Shown: positions 1 through 9,157, counted from the first letter of the stretch. The stretch: 64,000 bases of DNA from Planctomycetota bacterium (GCA_016719295.1 JADKAF010000001.1:2418001-2482000); one strand, 5' to 3'. Numbers and translations are program-made. Notes: a model not told the origin generated them from the sequence alone.

Positions 1-1
1 G

Positions 2-1294
2 GCCGGCGCGCGCGTGCGCATCAAGAGCATGGTGCTGCCGCCCGACCTCCAGGACATCGACGGTCAGGTCGAGCTCCTCGACAAGGAGAAGGAAGAGGCG
101 GTCGCGAATCAGGACTTCGAGCGCGCCGCGCATCTGCGCGACAAGGCGTTCCAGCTCCGCAAGAAGAAGGAGCAGGTCCAGCGCGACTGGCGCAAGAAGG
201 AGTCCCTGAAGGAGTGGGAAGGCCGCGTCGACGAAGACGTGATCGCCGAGACCGTCTCCAAGATGACGGGCATCCAGCTCACGCGCCTCGAACAAGGAGA
301 AGCGGACCGCCTCCTCAGGATGGAGGAGGAGCTCGGCGGCCAGGTCATCAACCAGGACGAGGCGATCAAGGCGATCGCGAAGGCCGTGCGCCGCTCGCGC
401 AGCGGGCTCAAGGATCCGCGGCGTCCGCTGGGCTGCTTCCTCTTCCTCGGGCCCTCGGGGGTCGGCAAGACCTACCTCTCGAAGGCGCTGACCAAGTTCA
501 TGTTCGGCAACGAGGAAGCGATCATCCAGATCGACATGTCGGAGTACATGGAGAAGCACAACGCTTCTCGGCTCGTCGGCGCGCCTCCGGGCTACGTCGG
601 CTACGAGGAAGGCGGACAGCTCACCGAGAAGGTGCGCCGCCGCCCCTACTCGGTGATCCTGCTCGACGAGATCGAGAAGGCGCACCCCGACGTGTTCAAC
701 ATGCTGCTGCAGATCATGGACGAGGGGCGTCTCACCGATTCCTTCGGCCGGCACGTCGACTTCCGCAACACGATCCTGATCATGACCTCGAACATCGGGG
801 CGCACCTGATCAAGAGCAGCGGAGGTCTCGGCTTCGGCGGCAACCAGGAGCAGAAGACGACCAAGCTGCAGTTCGCTCTGCGCGCCGAGGTCGAGCGCTA
901 CTTCCGCCCCGAGTTCCTCAATCGCCTCGACGAGATCCTGGTGTTCAACCAGCTCCGCCGCGAGGACCTGCAGCGCATCATCGGCATCGAGATCGCGAAG
1001 GTCAGCAAGCGGATCGCCGACAAGGGTCTGCAGCTCGTCATGTCGCCCGAGGCGATGGCTTTGCTGATCGAGAAGGGCTGGCACGAGGAGTACGGCGCGC
1101 GTCCGTTGAAGCGCGCGATCCAACGCCACCTGGAGGATCCGTTCGCGGAGGAGATGCTGCGCGGCCAGTTCGCGAGCGCCAAGAGCGTCCACGTCGGACG
1201 CAACGGCGAGCTGCTGACCTTCCGTCCGGAAGGCGCGGCTCCCGCGGCGGTGGGCGCTGCGAACGACTCCGCCGGGACTCCTCCGGCGGTTTGA
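2..1294 (+). CDS. clpC: ClpC-type Clp ATPase, C-terminal part (5' end outside window)
   Basis: This is the C-terminal half of a Hsp100/Clp unfoldase. Such ATPases thread substrate proteins into the ClpP protease in the cytoplasm. The frame is open to the left edge of the window, so the gene is truncated by the window, not by mutation. A charged UvrB/C-like segment (ERAAHLRDKAFQLRKKKEQ, about nt 120-175) marks the ClpC middle region. The second AAA+ module follows, with Walker A GPSGVGKT (from nt 449), Walker B VILLDEIEKAHPD and the ClpC-typical GAPPGYVGYEEGGQLTE loop. The C-terminal D2-small domain is present, with a Pro/Ala-rich tail. The UVR segment argues against ClpA or ClpB. ClpP is not in the window. 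Confidence 0.95.
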   Translation, partial: AGARVRIKSMVLPPDLQDIDGQVELLDKEKEEAVANQDFERAAHLRDKAFQLRKKKEQVQRDWRKKESLKEWEGRVDEDVIAETVSKMTGIQLTRLEQGEADRLLRMEEELGGQVINQDEAIKAIAKAVRRSRSGLKDPRRPLGCFLFLGPSGVGKTYLSKALTKFMFGNEEAIIQIDMSEYMEKHNASRLVGAPPGYVGYEEGGQLTEKVRRRPYSVILLDEIEKAHPDVFNMLLQIMDEGRLTDSFGRHVDFRNTILIMTSNIGAHLIKSSGGLGFGGNQEQKTTKLQFALRAEVERYFRPEFLNRLDEILVFNQLRREDLQRIIGIEIAKVSKRIADKGLQLVMSPEAMALLIEKGWHEEYGARPLKRAIQRHLEDPFAEEMLRGQFASAKSVHVGRNGELLTFRPEGAAPAAVGAANDSAGTPPAV

Positions 1295-1342
1295 TCCGCG
1301 CGCCGCGGGACCTTCGATCCCGCGGCGTCGCGCCGAGCCACG

Positions 1343-2887
1343 ATGAACTTCGCGCGGCTGTCGATGCTGGCCTTGCTGGCGTGGACAGCCGCGGGCATTT
1401 GCTGGCTGGTGGTGCTCGCGCTGCGCGTGGGCTACCCCTTCCACCTCGAGTGGCTGGAGAGCCACGTCTTCTGCCAAGCGCTGCGCTTCGCGCAGGGGTT
1501 TCCGCTCTTCGAGGATGCGGCCGCGGGCTTGCCCGCGCACCCCTACGGCCCCCTCTACTACCTCGTGTGCGGCGGGCTGCTGCGCTTCCTCGAGCCGTCG
1601 CTGCTGGTCTGCCGCGGCATCTCGCAGCTCGCGACGATCCTCGTCGCGGCGACCGCTTGGGCGCTGGCGCGCCGCAGCGGAGCGAGCGCGCGCACGGCTT
1701 GGCTCGCGCCCCTCGCTTGGCTGGCGTTCTTTCCCGCCTGCGGCGCTTGGTACGACCTCGCGCGCGTCGACCTCCTCGGCCTCGCGCTCTGGTTCGTCGG
1801 CGTCCTCTGCGTGCGCGACGCCGCGCGAGGCGATCGGCGCTGGTGGTCCGCGGTCGCGCTGTTCACGCTCGCGGGCCTGGCGAAGCAGTCGTGCTTGCCT
1901 CTCGCGTGCTGGTCGTGGCTCGCTCGCGCTCGCGCGCGCGAGCTCGGCTCTTCTCTGCTCGGCGCCGGCCTCAGCTCGATCGCTTCGCTCGCGCTCTACC
2001 TGGGACTCGACCAGCTCCTCGACGGCCGCCTGCTCTACTACGCTTGGGAGCTCCCCGGCTCGCATCCGCAAGCGCTCGCCCACGCCGCGCTGCTCTTCCT
2101 CCTGCCAGCGCTCCCCCTCGCGTTGGTCGGGGTCGCGGCGGCGCTCGTCGCGCGGGCCCGCCGAGAGGAGCTCGCGTTGCTCCTGCATTGGCTCGGCGCT
2201 GCGTTGCTCTGCTCGTGGACCATCACCAAGCAGGGTGCTTTCCTCAACCACTACCTGCCGCTCGCGGCACTCGGCGCCGTCCTGGTCCCGCTCGCCCTCG
2301 AGGCGCTGGTCAACGCGGAGATCGCGCGCGCTCGAAGGGCGCTCGCGGGTATCGCGCTGCTCGCGAGCGGCGTGCTGTGCATCGTCGCGAGTTCCCCGCG
2401 GGAGCAAGTGCCGACCGCCGCCGATCGCGCCGCCGGCGAGCGATGGCTCGCGTGGCTGAAGGAGAGCCGGGTCGAGGTTCGGATGCCCGCGTTCACCTAC
2501 TTGCCCGTGCTCGCGGGCTGGCCGGTGCGCGCGCATGAGATGGCCGCCGTCGAGGTCTTCGACGACTGGTCGCGACGGCTCGCCGATCGTCACGGAGCCG
2601 CGGAGTCCGCGCGGGTCATGGCGCAGCAGCCGGACCTGGCCGGCCTCCTCCGTGGCGAGCCGACGGCGTTCGTGCTCGCGGAGGACGGCAGCGGCGGCAC
2701 AGGGCTCTCCTTCTTCGCTCCGCTGCTCACGGCTCCGGGCGCCGCGAGCGCTCTCGGAACCTGGAGCTATCCCGACAAGACGGTCTTCCGCGCGCGCACC
2801 GGTAACCCGGTTCGCCCATCGTCGCTGTGGGTCGCCCCGGCGAGCGCTTCGCTCGCGCTCCCGCCGCTACCTGCGCTCTCGCGCTGA
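1343..2887 (+). CDS. Polytopic membrane protein, glycosyltransferase family 39/ArnT-like
   Basis: This 514-residue protein has an N-terminal membrane anchor and about ten further hydrophobic segments. The layout resembles GT-C enzymes, which transfer sugars from polyprenyl-phosphate donors on the periplasmic face. The N-terminal stretch with FHLEWLESH, followed by repeated WLAPLAWLA-type helices, resembles the GT39 fold, and the first loop holds acidic residues where the catalytic Asp or Glu usually lies. The last 130 residues are a soluble periplasmic domain. ATG 1343 is 48 nt after clpC and has no clear Shine-Dalgarno. It converges on the DUF2961 gene with only 2 nt between stops. No acceptor can be named. 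Confidence 0.6.
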   Translation: MNFARLSMLALLAWTAAGICWLVVLALRVGYPFHLEWLESHVFCQALRFAQGFPLFEDAAAGLPAHPYGPLYYLVCGGLLRFLEPSLLVCRGISQLATILVAATAWALARRSGASARTAWLAPLAWLAFFPACGAWYDLARVDLLGLALWFVGVLCVRDAARGDRRWWSAVALFTLAGLAKQSCLPLACWSWLARARARELGSSLLGAGLSSIASLALYLGLDQLLDGRLLYYAWELPGSHPQALAHAALLFLLPALPLALVGVAAALVARARREELALLLHWLGAALLCSWTITKQGAFLNHYLPLAALGAVLVPLALEALVNAEIARARRALAGIALLASGVLCIVASSPREQVPTAADRAAGERWLAWLKESRVEVRMPAFTYLPVLAGWPVRAHEMAAVEVFDDWSRRLADRHGAAESARVMAQQPDLAGLLRGEPTAFVLAEDGSGGTGLSFFAPLLTAPGAASALGTWSYPDKTVFRARTGNPVRPSSLWVAPASASLALPPLPALSR

Positions 2888-2889
2888 GC

Positions 2890-5601
2890 TCAGCGCAAGC
2901 GCGACCAGGCTTCGTAGTGGAACTCGCTCCACGGATAGAGCAGCGGCTCGAGGCGCAGGCGCACGCGTGACTTCCCGCGCGTCAGATCCGCCGGCAGAGC
3001 GAACTCTGCATCGAGCCAACGCCAGGTCTGATTGTTGAGCGCGGTGCGCCAGAGCCCGGCGTACTGGCCATCGACGTAAACGCGCGCGGTCTCACCCTCG
3101 CGCTCCGCCTGATCGATGCGTCGACGGAGCAGCGCTCCGCGATTCGCCGGGTGCAGGGCCACTTCGAACTCGAGGAAGCCCGAGCTGAGCTGCAGGCCGC
3201 GGTCTGCGAGCGGCTGGCTCGCGCGCTCGTCGCCCTCGTAGCCGCTCTGCAGCTCGACCTCGCTCTGCGAGCCATTCGCCACGTATTGATGCGCGAGGGC
3301 TTCGGAGCGCGTCGCGGGATCGAAGGTGTCGCTGAGCACGAGGCCGGGCTCGTCGAGCGCGTATGCGAAGACGGTGGATACATAGCGCACGCCCGCGGTC
3401 TGCACGAAGTTCCGCGGCCCGCACTCCAGGCCGAGCCGGATCTCGCGCTCGAAGTGCAGGACATCCGGGAACAGCACGCGGTACTGCGCGGTGATGTCCT
3501 GCACGCCGTCGAAGCTGCGGTAGGGGCTGCCGTGCTGCGGCAGCGAGAAACGCCGCTCGACGGGCGCGTCGTACCAGCCCCAGCCGAAGAACTCCTCCGT
3601 ACCGGTGCCGTGGAGCTGCGGCGAGCGCGAGCCGTCGATGTAGATGCGTTCGTCGCCCTCGAGCCAGCCGCGCGTCAGTCCCGGCACATTGGTGTATCCG
3701 ACGAGCTGCACGCCAACGACCTTGCCGCGCCCGGAGCGCTCGAAGATCACGACATCGCGGCCGGGGACGCTGAGCTGCTCCGTGTGCACGGCGCGGAGAT
3801 GCGCGAAGCCGCTCTCCGGCGCGCGCGCATCGAGCTCCACCCGCAGGACCGCGCGCCCGCGCGCGGCTTGACCGCGATGGCGCAGCACGAGCCGCGCAGA
3901 GCTCGCGAACGGCATCGGCCAGTAGATGCTGCCGCGCCCCTCGCGATCGAGGCGAAAGAAGAGCGCCTGAACCTCGGCGTAGCCCGCCATGCTGCCAACC
4001 CAGGCGCCGATCGGCGCCGCGGCCTGCGGCTCGGCGGCTCCGTCGAAGGTCGCCTCGAGCCAGAGCTCCTCCAGCGCCAGCGGCTGCTGAGCATCCAAGG
4101 CGAAGTCGATGCGCGAGATCGTGCCCGGCCCCTCGTGGAGGAAGAAGGTGCGCGCGTCTCCCGGCTCGGGCTCGAGCGCCGCGACGCGCTCCAGCGCGCT
4201 CTCCACAGGCGTCTTCGGATCGCTGCCGCGGGCTTCGAGGATCGGAAGCAGCTCGGAGGGATCGTCGGCGAGCGTGTAGCTCTGGCTCGGCGAGCGATCC
4301 GCCCAGAGCTCGTACTGGAAGTCCATGAAGTGCGGCACGCCCGTCGCCGTGATCTTGAGCCCCGTGCGGAAGGGCAGCGGCGTGTTGTTGTAGGGCCCGC
4401 CGACGGCGGTGAACTCGTCGGCCGCCAACGGAAATGGCCAGCGCTGCGAAGTACCGGCCACGAACTCGCGCAGCGGCACGACGAAGGTCGGCGTCGCGTC
4501 GCCATCGAAATAGAAGCGCAGGTCGTAGCGATCGGCGAACGGATCGAAGAACGGCGGCGGCCCCGAGCTCAGGAACGCCCAGTGCATGCGGTTCAGCACA
4601 CCGGCGCCGGCGAGGTCGAGCACGATCACCTCGAAGCCCGACGGCGACGTCGGATCGAGGCGGTAGTCGAGCCACGAGGTCGACGCGCCCGAGAAGCCAT
4701 CGTCGTTCGCGCCGGTCCGGTCGAAGGAGGAGAACTGCAAGCTTCGCTTGCCGGGCTCCAGGATCGGCACGCGCTCGAGCTGCAGCCAGCTCTCGAAGCC
4801 CGCGTTCGGATGTGATCGCGCGCGCGCGCGCACCGGAGGCGCCGGATCGCCGACGAGGGAGAGATCGCGCTCGGCCTTCGCGGTGGAGCTCAAGCGGCAG
4901 CGCGCGTAGAGCTCGCTGGCACCCGGAGCTTCGAGCCAGAACGCGAGATCGCGCACGGCATCCGCCGGCGGGACCTCGAGCTGCAGGCTCCGAGCGCTCG
5001 CGCGCAGCCCTTCGACCTCGATCGGACGGCCGCGCTCGTCGCGGACCGCGAGCAAGCGCAGCGCTTCGCCGCCGTCAGCGCGGAAGCGCAGCCGCGCGCG
5101 CGCTCCCGCGGGCACGCGCTCGATCACCCATTGGCCATCGCCGTCTCCATCGAGCGCGATCTCGCGACTCGAAGAGCGCGGTCCGTCGATCCGCAGCGCG
5201 AGCGCATAGCGGCCCGTGGCAGAGGCCGCACGCACGCGGAGGATCCACGTGCCGCTCTCCGGCAGCGGGAGGCGCTTCAGGCTACGTCGCGAGCTACCCG
5301 CCCCCGCAGCGCGGGTCTCGATCTCGAACTCACCTCCCGGACCGATCAGATGCAGGACAGGAACGAGCCCGCCCTCGCCGGTAAGGGAAAGCGAGAGCGC
5401 CGCTCCGCGCGCCGCGGAGAAGACCAGGGCATCCTCTTCGCCGGGGCTCAGGTCGCCTGCGATGCGATCCCCGGAGCGGACCTCGATGCGGTTGTCCGCG
5501 GCCGCTAGCGTGCCCGCCAGCGACAGCACCCCCCCGAGCAAGACGCTCAGCGTTCGCGCCGCGGAGCGGCTCGACGACGAAGGGTGTGAGGCACTGGGCA
5601 T
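2890..5601 (-). CDS. Secreted DUF2961-family protein
   Basis: A protein of about 903 residues with a Sec-type signal peptide (hydrophobic run SVLLGGVLSLAGTLAAA after the basic N-terminus). I start it at ATG 5601, not at the longest ORF start (5670), because the signal peptide begins there. The first 250 residues form beta-rich pre-peptidase-like modules. The rest resembles DUF2961, beta-sandwich proteins of Bacteroidota, Planctomycetota and Verrucomicrobiota, some of which are exo-acting glycoside hydrolases on fructan- or arabinan-type glycans. Typical marks are SSFDRTGANDDGF near the start of the core and the later TGTEEFFGWGWYD. It probably acts on polysaccharide outside the cytoplasm. It lies 58 nt after the next upstream minus-strand gene, suggesting one transcript. 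Confidence 0.75.
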   Translation of the reverse strand: MPSASHPSSSSRSAARTLSVLLGGVLSLAGTLAAADNRIEVRSGDRIAGDLSPGEEDALVFSAARGAALSLSLTGEGGLVPVLHLIGPGGEFEIETRAAGAGSSRRSLKRLPLPESGTWILRVRAASATGRYALALRIDGPRSSSREIALDGDGDGQWVIERVPAGARARLRFRADGGEALRLLAVRDERGRPIEVEGLRASARSLQLEVPPADAVRDLAFWLEAPGASELYARCRLSSTAKAERDLSLVGDPAPPVRARARSHPNAGFESWLQLERVPILEPGKRSLQFSSFDRTGANDDGFSGASTSWLDYRLDPTSPSGFEVIVLDLAGAGVLNRMHWAFLSSGPPPFFDPFADRYDLRFYFDGDATPTFVVPLREFVAGTSQRWPFPLAADEFTAVGGPYNNTPLPFRTGLKITATGVPHFMDFQYELWADRSPSQSYTLADDPSELLPILEARGSDPKTPVESALERVAALEPEPGDARTFFLHEGPGTISRIDFALDAQQPLALEELWLEATFDGAAEPQAAAPIGAWVGSMAGYAEVQALFFRLDREGRGSIYWPMPFASSARLVLRHRGQAARGRAVLRVELDARAPESGFAHLRAVHTEQLSVPGRDVVIFERSGRGKVVGVQLVGYTNVPGLTRGWLEGDERIYIDGSRSPQLHGTGTEEFFGWGWYDAPVERRFSLPQHGSPYRSFDGVQDITAQYRVLFPDVLHFEREIRLGLECGPRNFVQTAGVRYVSTVFAYALDEPGLVLSDTFDPATRSEALAHQYVANGSQSEVELQSGYEGDERASQPLADRGLQLSSGFLEFEVALHPANRGALLRRRIDQAEREGETARVYVDGQYAGLWRTALNNQTWRWLDAEFALPADLTRGKSRVRLRLEPLLYPWSEFHYEAWSRLR

Positions 5602-5659
5602 GGGGAAGGCGAGGCGAGAGAGCGAGCGCCTCTCGGAAGGAGAGTAGTACACGAGTAGC

Positions 5660-7672
5660 TCAACGCCCACTGGAGGTTGCGCCTTCCAGAGTGGACGAGG
5701 CGAGCACGATCGGAAGATCCCCAGGGCAAGCGGCGAAATGGCGCCGTGTGCCCCCCGCGAACCAGGCCTGCTCCTCGAGCAGCACCCACGGGCACTCGCC
5801 GACGGACCCGCGGAGACCCAGCTCGGCGCGAAGCGCTGCGGGCAGCTCGTCGGCGTGCGCGACCCGAAACGCGGGGCGCGGGGCGTCCTCGAGGTCCATC
5901 GGCGAGCGCCAGCCGAGCGGACCTACCGCGGCGCGATCCAGCGCGCGCGGATCGAGCGCGGGCTCCGCTCGCCAGAGCCGGCTCAGCTCGAGCGCGGCGT
6001 CCTCCAAGGCGACCGCGGTGCGACGCGCGTGCTCCGGCTCGGCGAGATCCCGCAGCCAGATCTCGATGGCTCGCCCGGCGGCGCGAGCGAGCAGCAGCTC
6101 GGCGAGCGAGAGCAGCGGATCTCCGAGCGGACCCTCGCCTTCGATGACGAGCCCAGCGGGTGCGCTCCGGAAGGTCCAAGCCGAAGGAGCGAGCAGTCTG
6201 CCGCAGGCTCGTGGCGAAGGCAGCCCTTCGATCCACGCGCGCGCCCACTCGGGCGCACCGGCCCGTCGCGCGAAGAGCGCGAGCCGGGTCGCAGAGTAGA
6301 GCTCGAAGGTCGCGACCTCGAGCTCGCCGATCCAGTCGCCCTCGACCATGCGCTCGTCGCTCCGCTCCAGCTCGTCGGAGACGGCGGCCGCGTCCGCGCC
6401 GCGCGAGGCGATCGCCCAGCCTCGCGAGCCGAGACAGAGATGCATGCCGTCCTTCTCCCATAGCCCCGCAGCGCGACGATAGCCGCTCGCGACGAGCTCG
6501 CTCTCCGAGGGAGCTCCTCTCGTGGACCAGATCGCGGAGCGCAGACCGAGAGGAGCGAAGGCGGGCGTGGCGACGAGGCCGGTGCAGTCGCCCGCGCTCT
6601 CCGCGGCAGCTCCGCGCGCGAGCCACGCGCGCGCTTCCTCGATCCACGCTCCTCCCCCGCCCTGCAAGCGCTCGAGCAATGCGGCGAGTCCCAAGGCGAT
6701 CTCGCTCTGCTCCGCGAGCATGACGAGTCGCAGCCAACCGGAGCTCCGGAGAGCGCGCCGGGGGAAAGAGCGGGTGCCAGCGCCGTCCGTCGCATTCGGC
6801 GGAAGCACCGACGCGGGCCAGAGCAAGCGATCGCGAACGCCGCTCGGCAAGAGTTGTTTCTGCAGCGCCAGCAGCCGCGCGCGCGGCGTAGGCGCGACCT
6901 CGCGGCCGAAGAAGAGGTTGGCGAACCAAGCCTCGCATTGCGCGAGATCGAAGGCGATCTCGACCTCCGCTCCGTCGTGCGGCCGCCCGAGGCGCACACC
7001 CGTGCTCGCTCTCGGTGCGCCGAAGACGAGCCATAGCTCCTGCGGCGAACACCACTCGAGTCGCGGCGCCGCGCCGAACCCGTCGGCCCCGCCGAACGTG
7101 AGCAGGACGCGCTCCGCCGCCGGATCGCGATCGGCGATCCCGCGCTCCGCGCAAGCCGCGACGAGCTCGAGCGGCAGCGCCGCGCGCACACCGATCCACC
7201 CCACCGCGACGCGCAGAGACGAGAGAGCCGCGACAGCGACACCGGTGGGAGCAGGCTCCCATTCGAGCCGCACTTCGATCGTGCGTACCGGCTCGCGCAG
7301 CAGCTGCTCGATCGCGAAGCCCCACGGCTCGGCTCGTCCTCGCGCCGCCGCGATCGCCTCGAGGTGCACGAAGACACGCGAGAGCGCCGCGCGCAGCGGC
7401 GCGAGCGCGGGAACCGCTTCGGCATCGCGGCGGACCGCGCTCAGCGTGGCATAGCGCTGGGACCAGGCGGAGCTAGCTTCGGCTCCGGGCAGCTCGACGC
7501 GCGCGAGCGTTCGGATCGCAGCGGCGTCGGTCTCCTGCGCGAGCACGCGCTCCTGCAGCGCAGCGAGGCCGAGCCATGCCGAGACCGCGAGAGCTGCGCA
7601 CCGATGCGTGTGGAAAACTCGTGGAGAAGCTTCGGAGAACACGCGGAGAACTCGCAGCGTCCACGCGCTCAT
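5660..7672 (-). CDS. Secreted protein of unknown function
   Basis: I do not recognise the family. The protein has about 670 residues from ATG 7672; ATG 7741 would add 23 residues. A basic N-terminus followed by a hydrophobic segment (AALAVSAWLGLAALQERVLAQ) looks like a signal peptide. The rest is an alpha/beta mixture rich in Ala, Leu and Arg, with no metal-binding or catalytic motif I can name. In tone it resembles large planctomycete exported proteins of the DUF3352 type, but this is only an impression. It is the first gene of a minus-strand pair with the DUF2961 gene. An intrinsic terminator lies immediately upstream of the start, so its expression may be shielded from, or attenuated by, the RNA at 7761-7962. 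Confidence 0.7.
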   Translation of the reverse strand: MSAWTLRVLRVFSEASPRVFHTHRCAALAVSAWLGLAALQERVLAQETDAAAIRTLARVELPGAEASSAWSQRYATLSAVRRDAEAVPALAPLRAALSRVFVHLEAIAAARGRAEPWGFAIEQLLREPVRTIEVRLEWEPAPTGVAVAALSSLRVAVGWIGVRAALPLELVAACAERGIADRDPAAERVLLTFGGADGFGAAPRLEWCSPQELWLVFGAPRASTGVRLGRPHDGAEVEIAFDLAQCEAWFANLFFGREVAPTPRARLLALQKQLLPSGVRDRLLWPASVLPPNATDGAGTRSFPRRALRSSGWLRLVMLAEQSEIALGLAALLERLQGGGGAWIEEARAWLARGAAAESAGDCTGLVATPAFAPLGLRSAIWSTRGAPSESELVASGYRRAAGLWEKDGMHLCLGSRGWAIASRGADAAAVSDELERSDERMVEGDWIGELEVATFELYSATRLALFARRAGAPEWARAWIEGLPSPRACGRLLAPSAWTFRSAPAGLVIEGEGPLGDPLLSLAELLLARAAGRAIEIWLRDLAEPEHARRTAVALEDAALELSRLWRAEPALDPRALDRAAVGPLGWRSPMDLEDAPRPAFRVAHADELPAALRAELGLRGSVGECPWVLLEEQAWFAGGTRRHFAACPGDLPIVLASSTLEGATSSGR

Positions 7673-7760
7673 CGCGGCTCGTGGATCCGCAACGAGCGGC
7701 GGACAGCGAAGACTCGAGAGGCGCTCGATGCACGCGCGCATGCGATCGAGGAGCCGGATC

Positions 7761-7800
7761 AAAAAAAAAGCAGGAGGCCACCGAAACGGTGCCCCCCTGC
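7761..7800 (-). terminator. Strong rho-independent terminator
   Basis: Read on the minus strand, positions 7800-7770 form a 14-position stem with one GU pair, one G-G mismatch and a TTT loop. It is followed at once by nine T (7769-7761). This is the clearest intrinsic terminator in the window. It lies downstream of nothing annotated on the minus strand and 20 nt (ATG 7741) or 89 nt (ATG 7672) before a minus-strand gene. It therefore ends an upstream RNA and is not a terminator for that gene. Confidence 0.85.
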
Positions 7801-7962
7801 GGCGGTGGGAAGTCTGAGGGCTACTCAGACGACCGGATTCTAGACCGGTGGAATCGGCCCATGCAACCGTCGCGCCTCGGGTGCGCGGAGCTGTGACCCT
7901 TCCGCGGCGCCCACGTCCCGAGGGTCTCCTGCAGCCGAGGTCCACCCGTGGATGCCACGTTT
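7770..7962 (-). ncRNA. Candidate structured small RNA, antisense to the dprA 5' end
   Basis: Seen in the sequence: a promoter-like AT-rich patch, then about 190 nt with several helices, then the terminator at 7761-7800. On the minus strand the helices include GTCTGAG/CTCAGAC (7830-7812, 5-nt loop), ACCGG/CCGGT (7849-7832, 8-nt loop), CCTCGG/CCGAGG, CGCGGA/TCCGCG and an outer GGTGGA/TCCACC. The length is near that of 6S RNA, and a segment reading GGGTCACAGC recalls its 3' side. However, the RNA would run about 100 nt past that point, so I do not name it. Alternatives are an attenuating leader for the gene at 5660-7672, or an antisense regulator of dprA. Confidence 0.45.
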
Positions 7963-8919
7963 CAACTTCTATACAGATCAGTTCAGCAACATAACGGCGC
8001 AAGGCGCGAAGGCGTCGCCTTCGATGGCAAGGACACCAACGCGCTCGCACGCAGTGAGCTCGAGCATTGTCAGCGCGCGGGGATCCGAGTCATCGGACCA
8101 GGCGATGCCGAGTGGCCGGAGGCGCTCGACCGGCTCTCCGCACCGCCCATCTGCCTGTATGCGCTAGGCCAAGAGCTGCGCTCCGGCGTGCGGACCTTGG
8201 GTGTCGTGGGCACGCGCTCGCCCACCCCTTACGGACTCGAATGCTGTGGGCGACTCGTGCGGCCCCTCGCGCGACGCGATGTGGAAATCTGGAGCGGGAT
8301 GGCCCGCGGCATCGACCAGGCGGCCCACGTCTCGGCCCTGGAGGCCGGCGGGATCACGAGGGCGGTCCTGGGAGCGGGCCTCCTGCGACCTTACCCCTCC
8401 GGCAGCGAGGGCCTGATGCGCCGCATCGCCGAGCGCGGCACCGTGCTTTCGGAGTATCCGCCCACCGCCAGCGCGCGAAGGCACTACTTCCCGCGGCGGA
8501 ACGCTCTCCTCGCCGCGATCGCCGCCGACGTGCTCGTCGTCCAGGCGGCGGAGCGCAGCGGTTCGCTCCTCACCGCATGGATGGCGCTGGATCTCGGCGG
8601 CACCGTGCTCGCGGTCCCCGACCGCATCGACGAGCCGCTCTCCCGCGGAGGCCTGGCGCTCCTGCGCGAGGGTGCGGTCCCGGTGGGCTCGGCCGCGGAT
8701 CTCGTGGAGAGCCTCGGCTGGGAGCTAGCGCCAGAAGAAGCGGCGAGCGCCGAGGATCCGCTGCTCCGCCTCCTAGGTGAGGGCGCGTTGGGTCTGGAGG
8801 AACTCGCGCTGCGCCTCGGGCAGCCGCTCGGGCGCGCGCTCGCGCTCATCGCGCGCCGCGAAGCCTCGGGAGAACTCCGCCGAACGGAAGACGGCCGCTA
8901 CGTGCGCACCGCTCGCTGA
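7948..8919 (+). CDS. dprA: DNA-processing protein DprA (Smf)
   Basis: DprA loads RecA on incoming single-stranded DNA during natural transformation and acts in the cytoplasm. The 323-residue protein carries the Rossmann-like core: GTRSPTPYG, SGMARGIDQAAH, VLGAGLLRPYPSGSEGL, SEYPPTASARRHYFPRRN and GSLLTAWMALDLGG. A C-terminal winged-helix-like segment follows. It lacks the N-terminal SAM domain of many DprA proteins. The first 40 residues are atypical, and GTG 7948 is the only usual start codon between the in-frame stop at 7894 and the conserved core. That start has no evident Shine-Dalgarno and overlaps the candidate antisense RNA. No other competence gene is nearby. Confidence 0.93.
   Translation: MDATFQLLYRSVQQHNGARREGVAFDGKDTNALARSELEHCQRAGIRVIGPGDAEWPEALDRLSAPPICLYALGQELRSGVRTLGVVGTRSPTPYGLECCGRLVRPLARRDVEIWSGMARGIDQAAHVSALEAGGITRAVLGAGLLRPYPSGSEGLMRRIAERGTVLSEYPPTASARRHYFPRRNALLAAIAADVLVVQAAERSGSLLTAWMALDLGGTVLAVPDRIDEPLSRGGLALLREGAVPVGSAADLVESLGWELAPEEAASAEDPLLRLLGEGALGLEELALRLGQPLGRALALIARREASGELRRTEDGRYVRTAR
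7968..7973 (-). promoter_or_regulatory. Possible -10 element for the minus-strand RNA
   Basis: The minus strand reads TATAGA at 7973-7968 inside an unusually AT-rich patch (about 7961-8000) for this genome. A start near 7962 would give an RNA of about 190-200 nt ending at the terminator. No convincing -35 box is seen. Confidence 0.35.
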
Positions 8920-8956
8920 GCCGTGCGAAGCGAGGCGCGAGGCTTCGATGGCGCGC

Positions 8957-9154
8957 TCAACCCGACCAGCCGAAGATCCACTCCATGGCCAGGAGGACGC
9001 CGACGAGCACCAAGCAGCCGGTGCCGAGCGTCGCAGTGCGTCGCGCGGCCGACCGCAGCATGGCCGGCGCCTCGTCCTCGTGATAGGCCGCGACGACGAT
9101 GGTCGAGAGGAAGCAGACCACGACGAAGAGAAGGAGATGCTCGAGGAGCGCCAT
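8957..9154 (-). CDS. Small membrane protein, partner of the gene at 9158
   Basis: This 65-residue protein has two predicted transmembrane helices (LLLFVVVCFLSTIVVAAYH near the N-terminus and LGTGCLVLVGVLLAMEWIFG at the end) joined by a short basic loop. It starts 3 nt after the stop of the preceding minus-strand membrane protein, so the two are almost certainly co-translated. Function is unknown; it could be a stabilising subunit of its neighbour. Confidence 0.65.
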   Translation of the reverse strand: MALLEHLLLFVVVCFLSTIVVAAYHEDEAPAMLRSAARRTATLGTGCLVLVGVLLAMEWIFGWSG

Positions 9155-9157
9155 GAC

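Noticed and set aside
214..2538. 774-residue plus-strand ORF across clpC and the membrane glycosyltransferase gene
   Set aside because: It is Arg/Ala/Pro-rich shadow sequence overlapping two genes with clear family motifs in other frames.
7812..7849. Anticodon-like loop containing CTA, suggesting an amber-suppressor tRNA
   Set aside because: The stem-loop has an 8-nt loop, there is no acceptor stem or T-arm, and TAG is used as a normal stop in this window.
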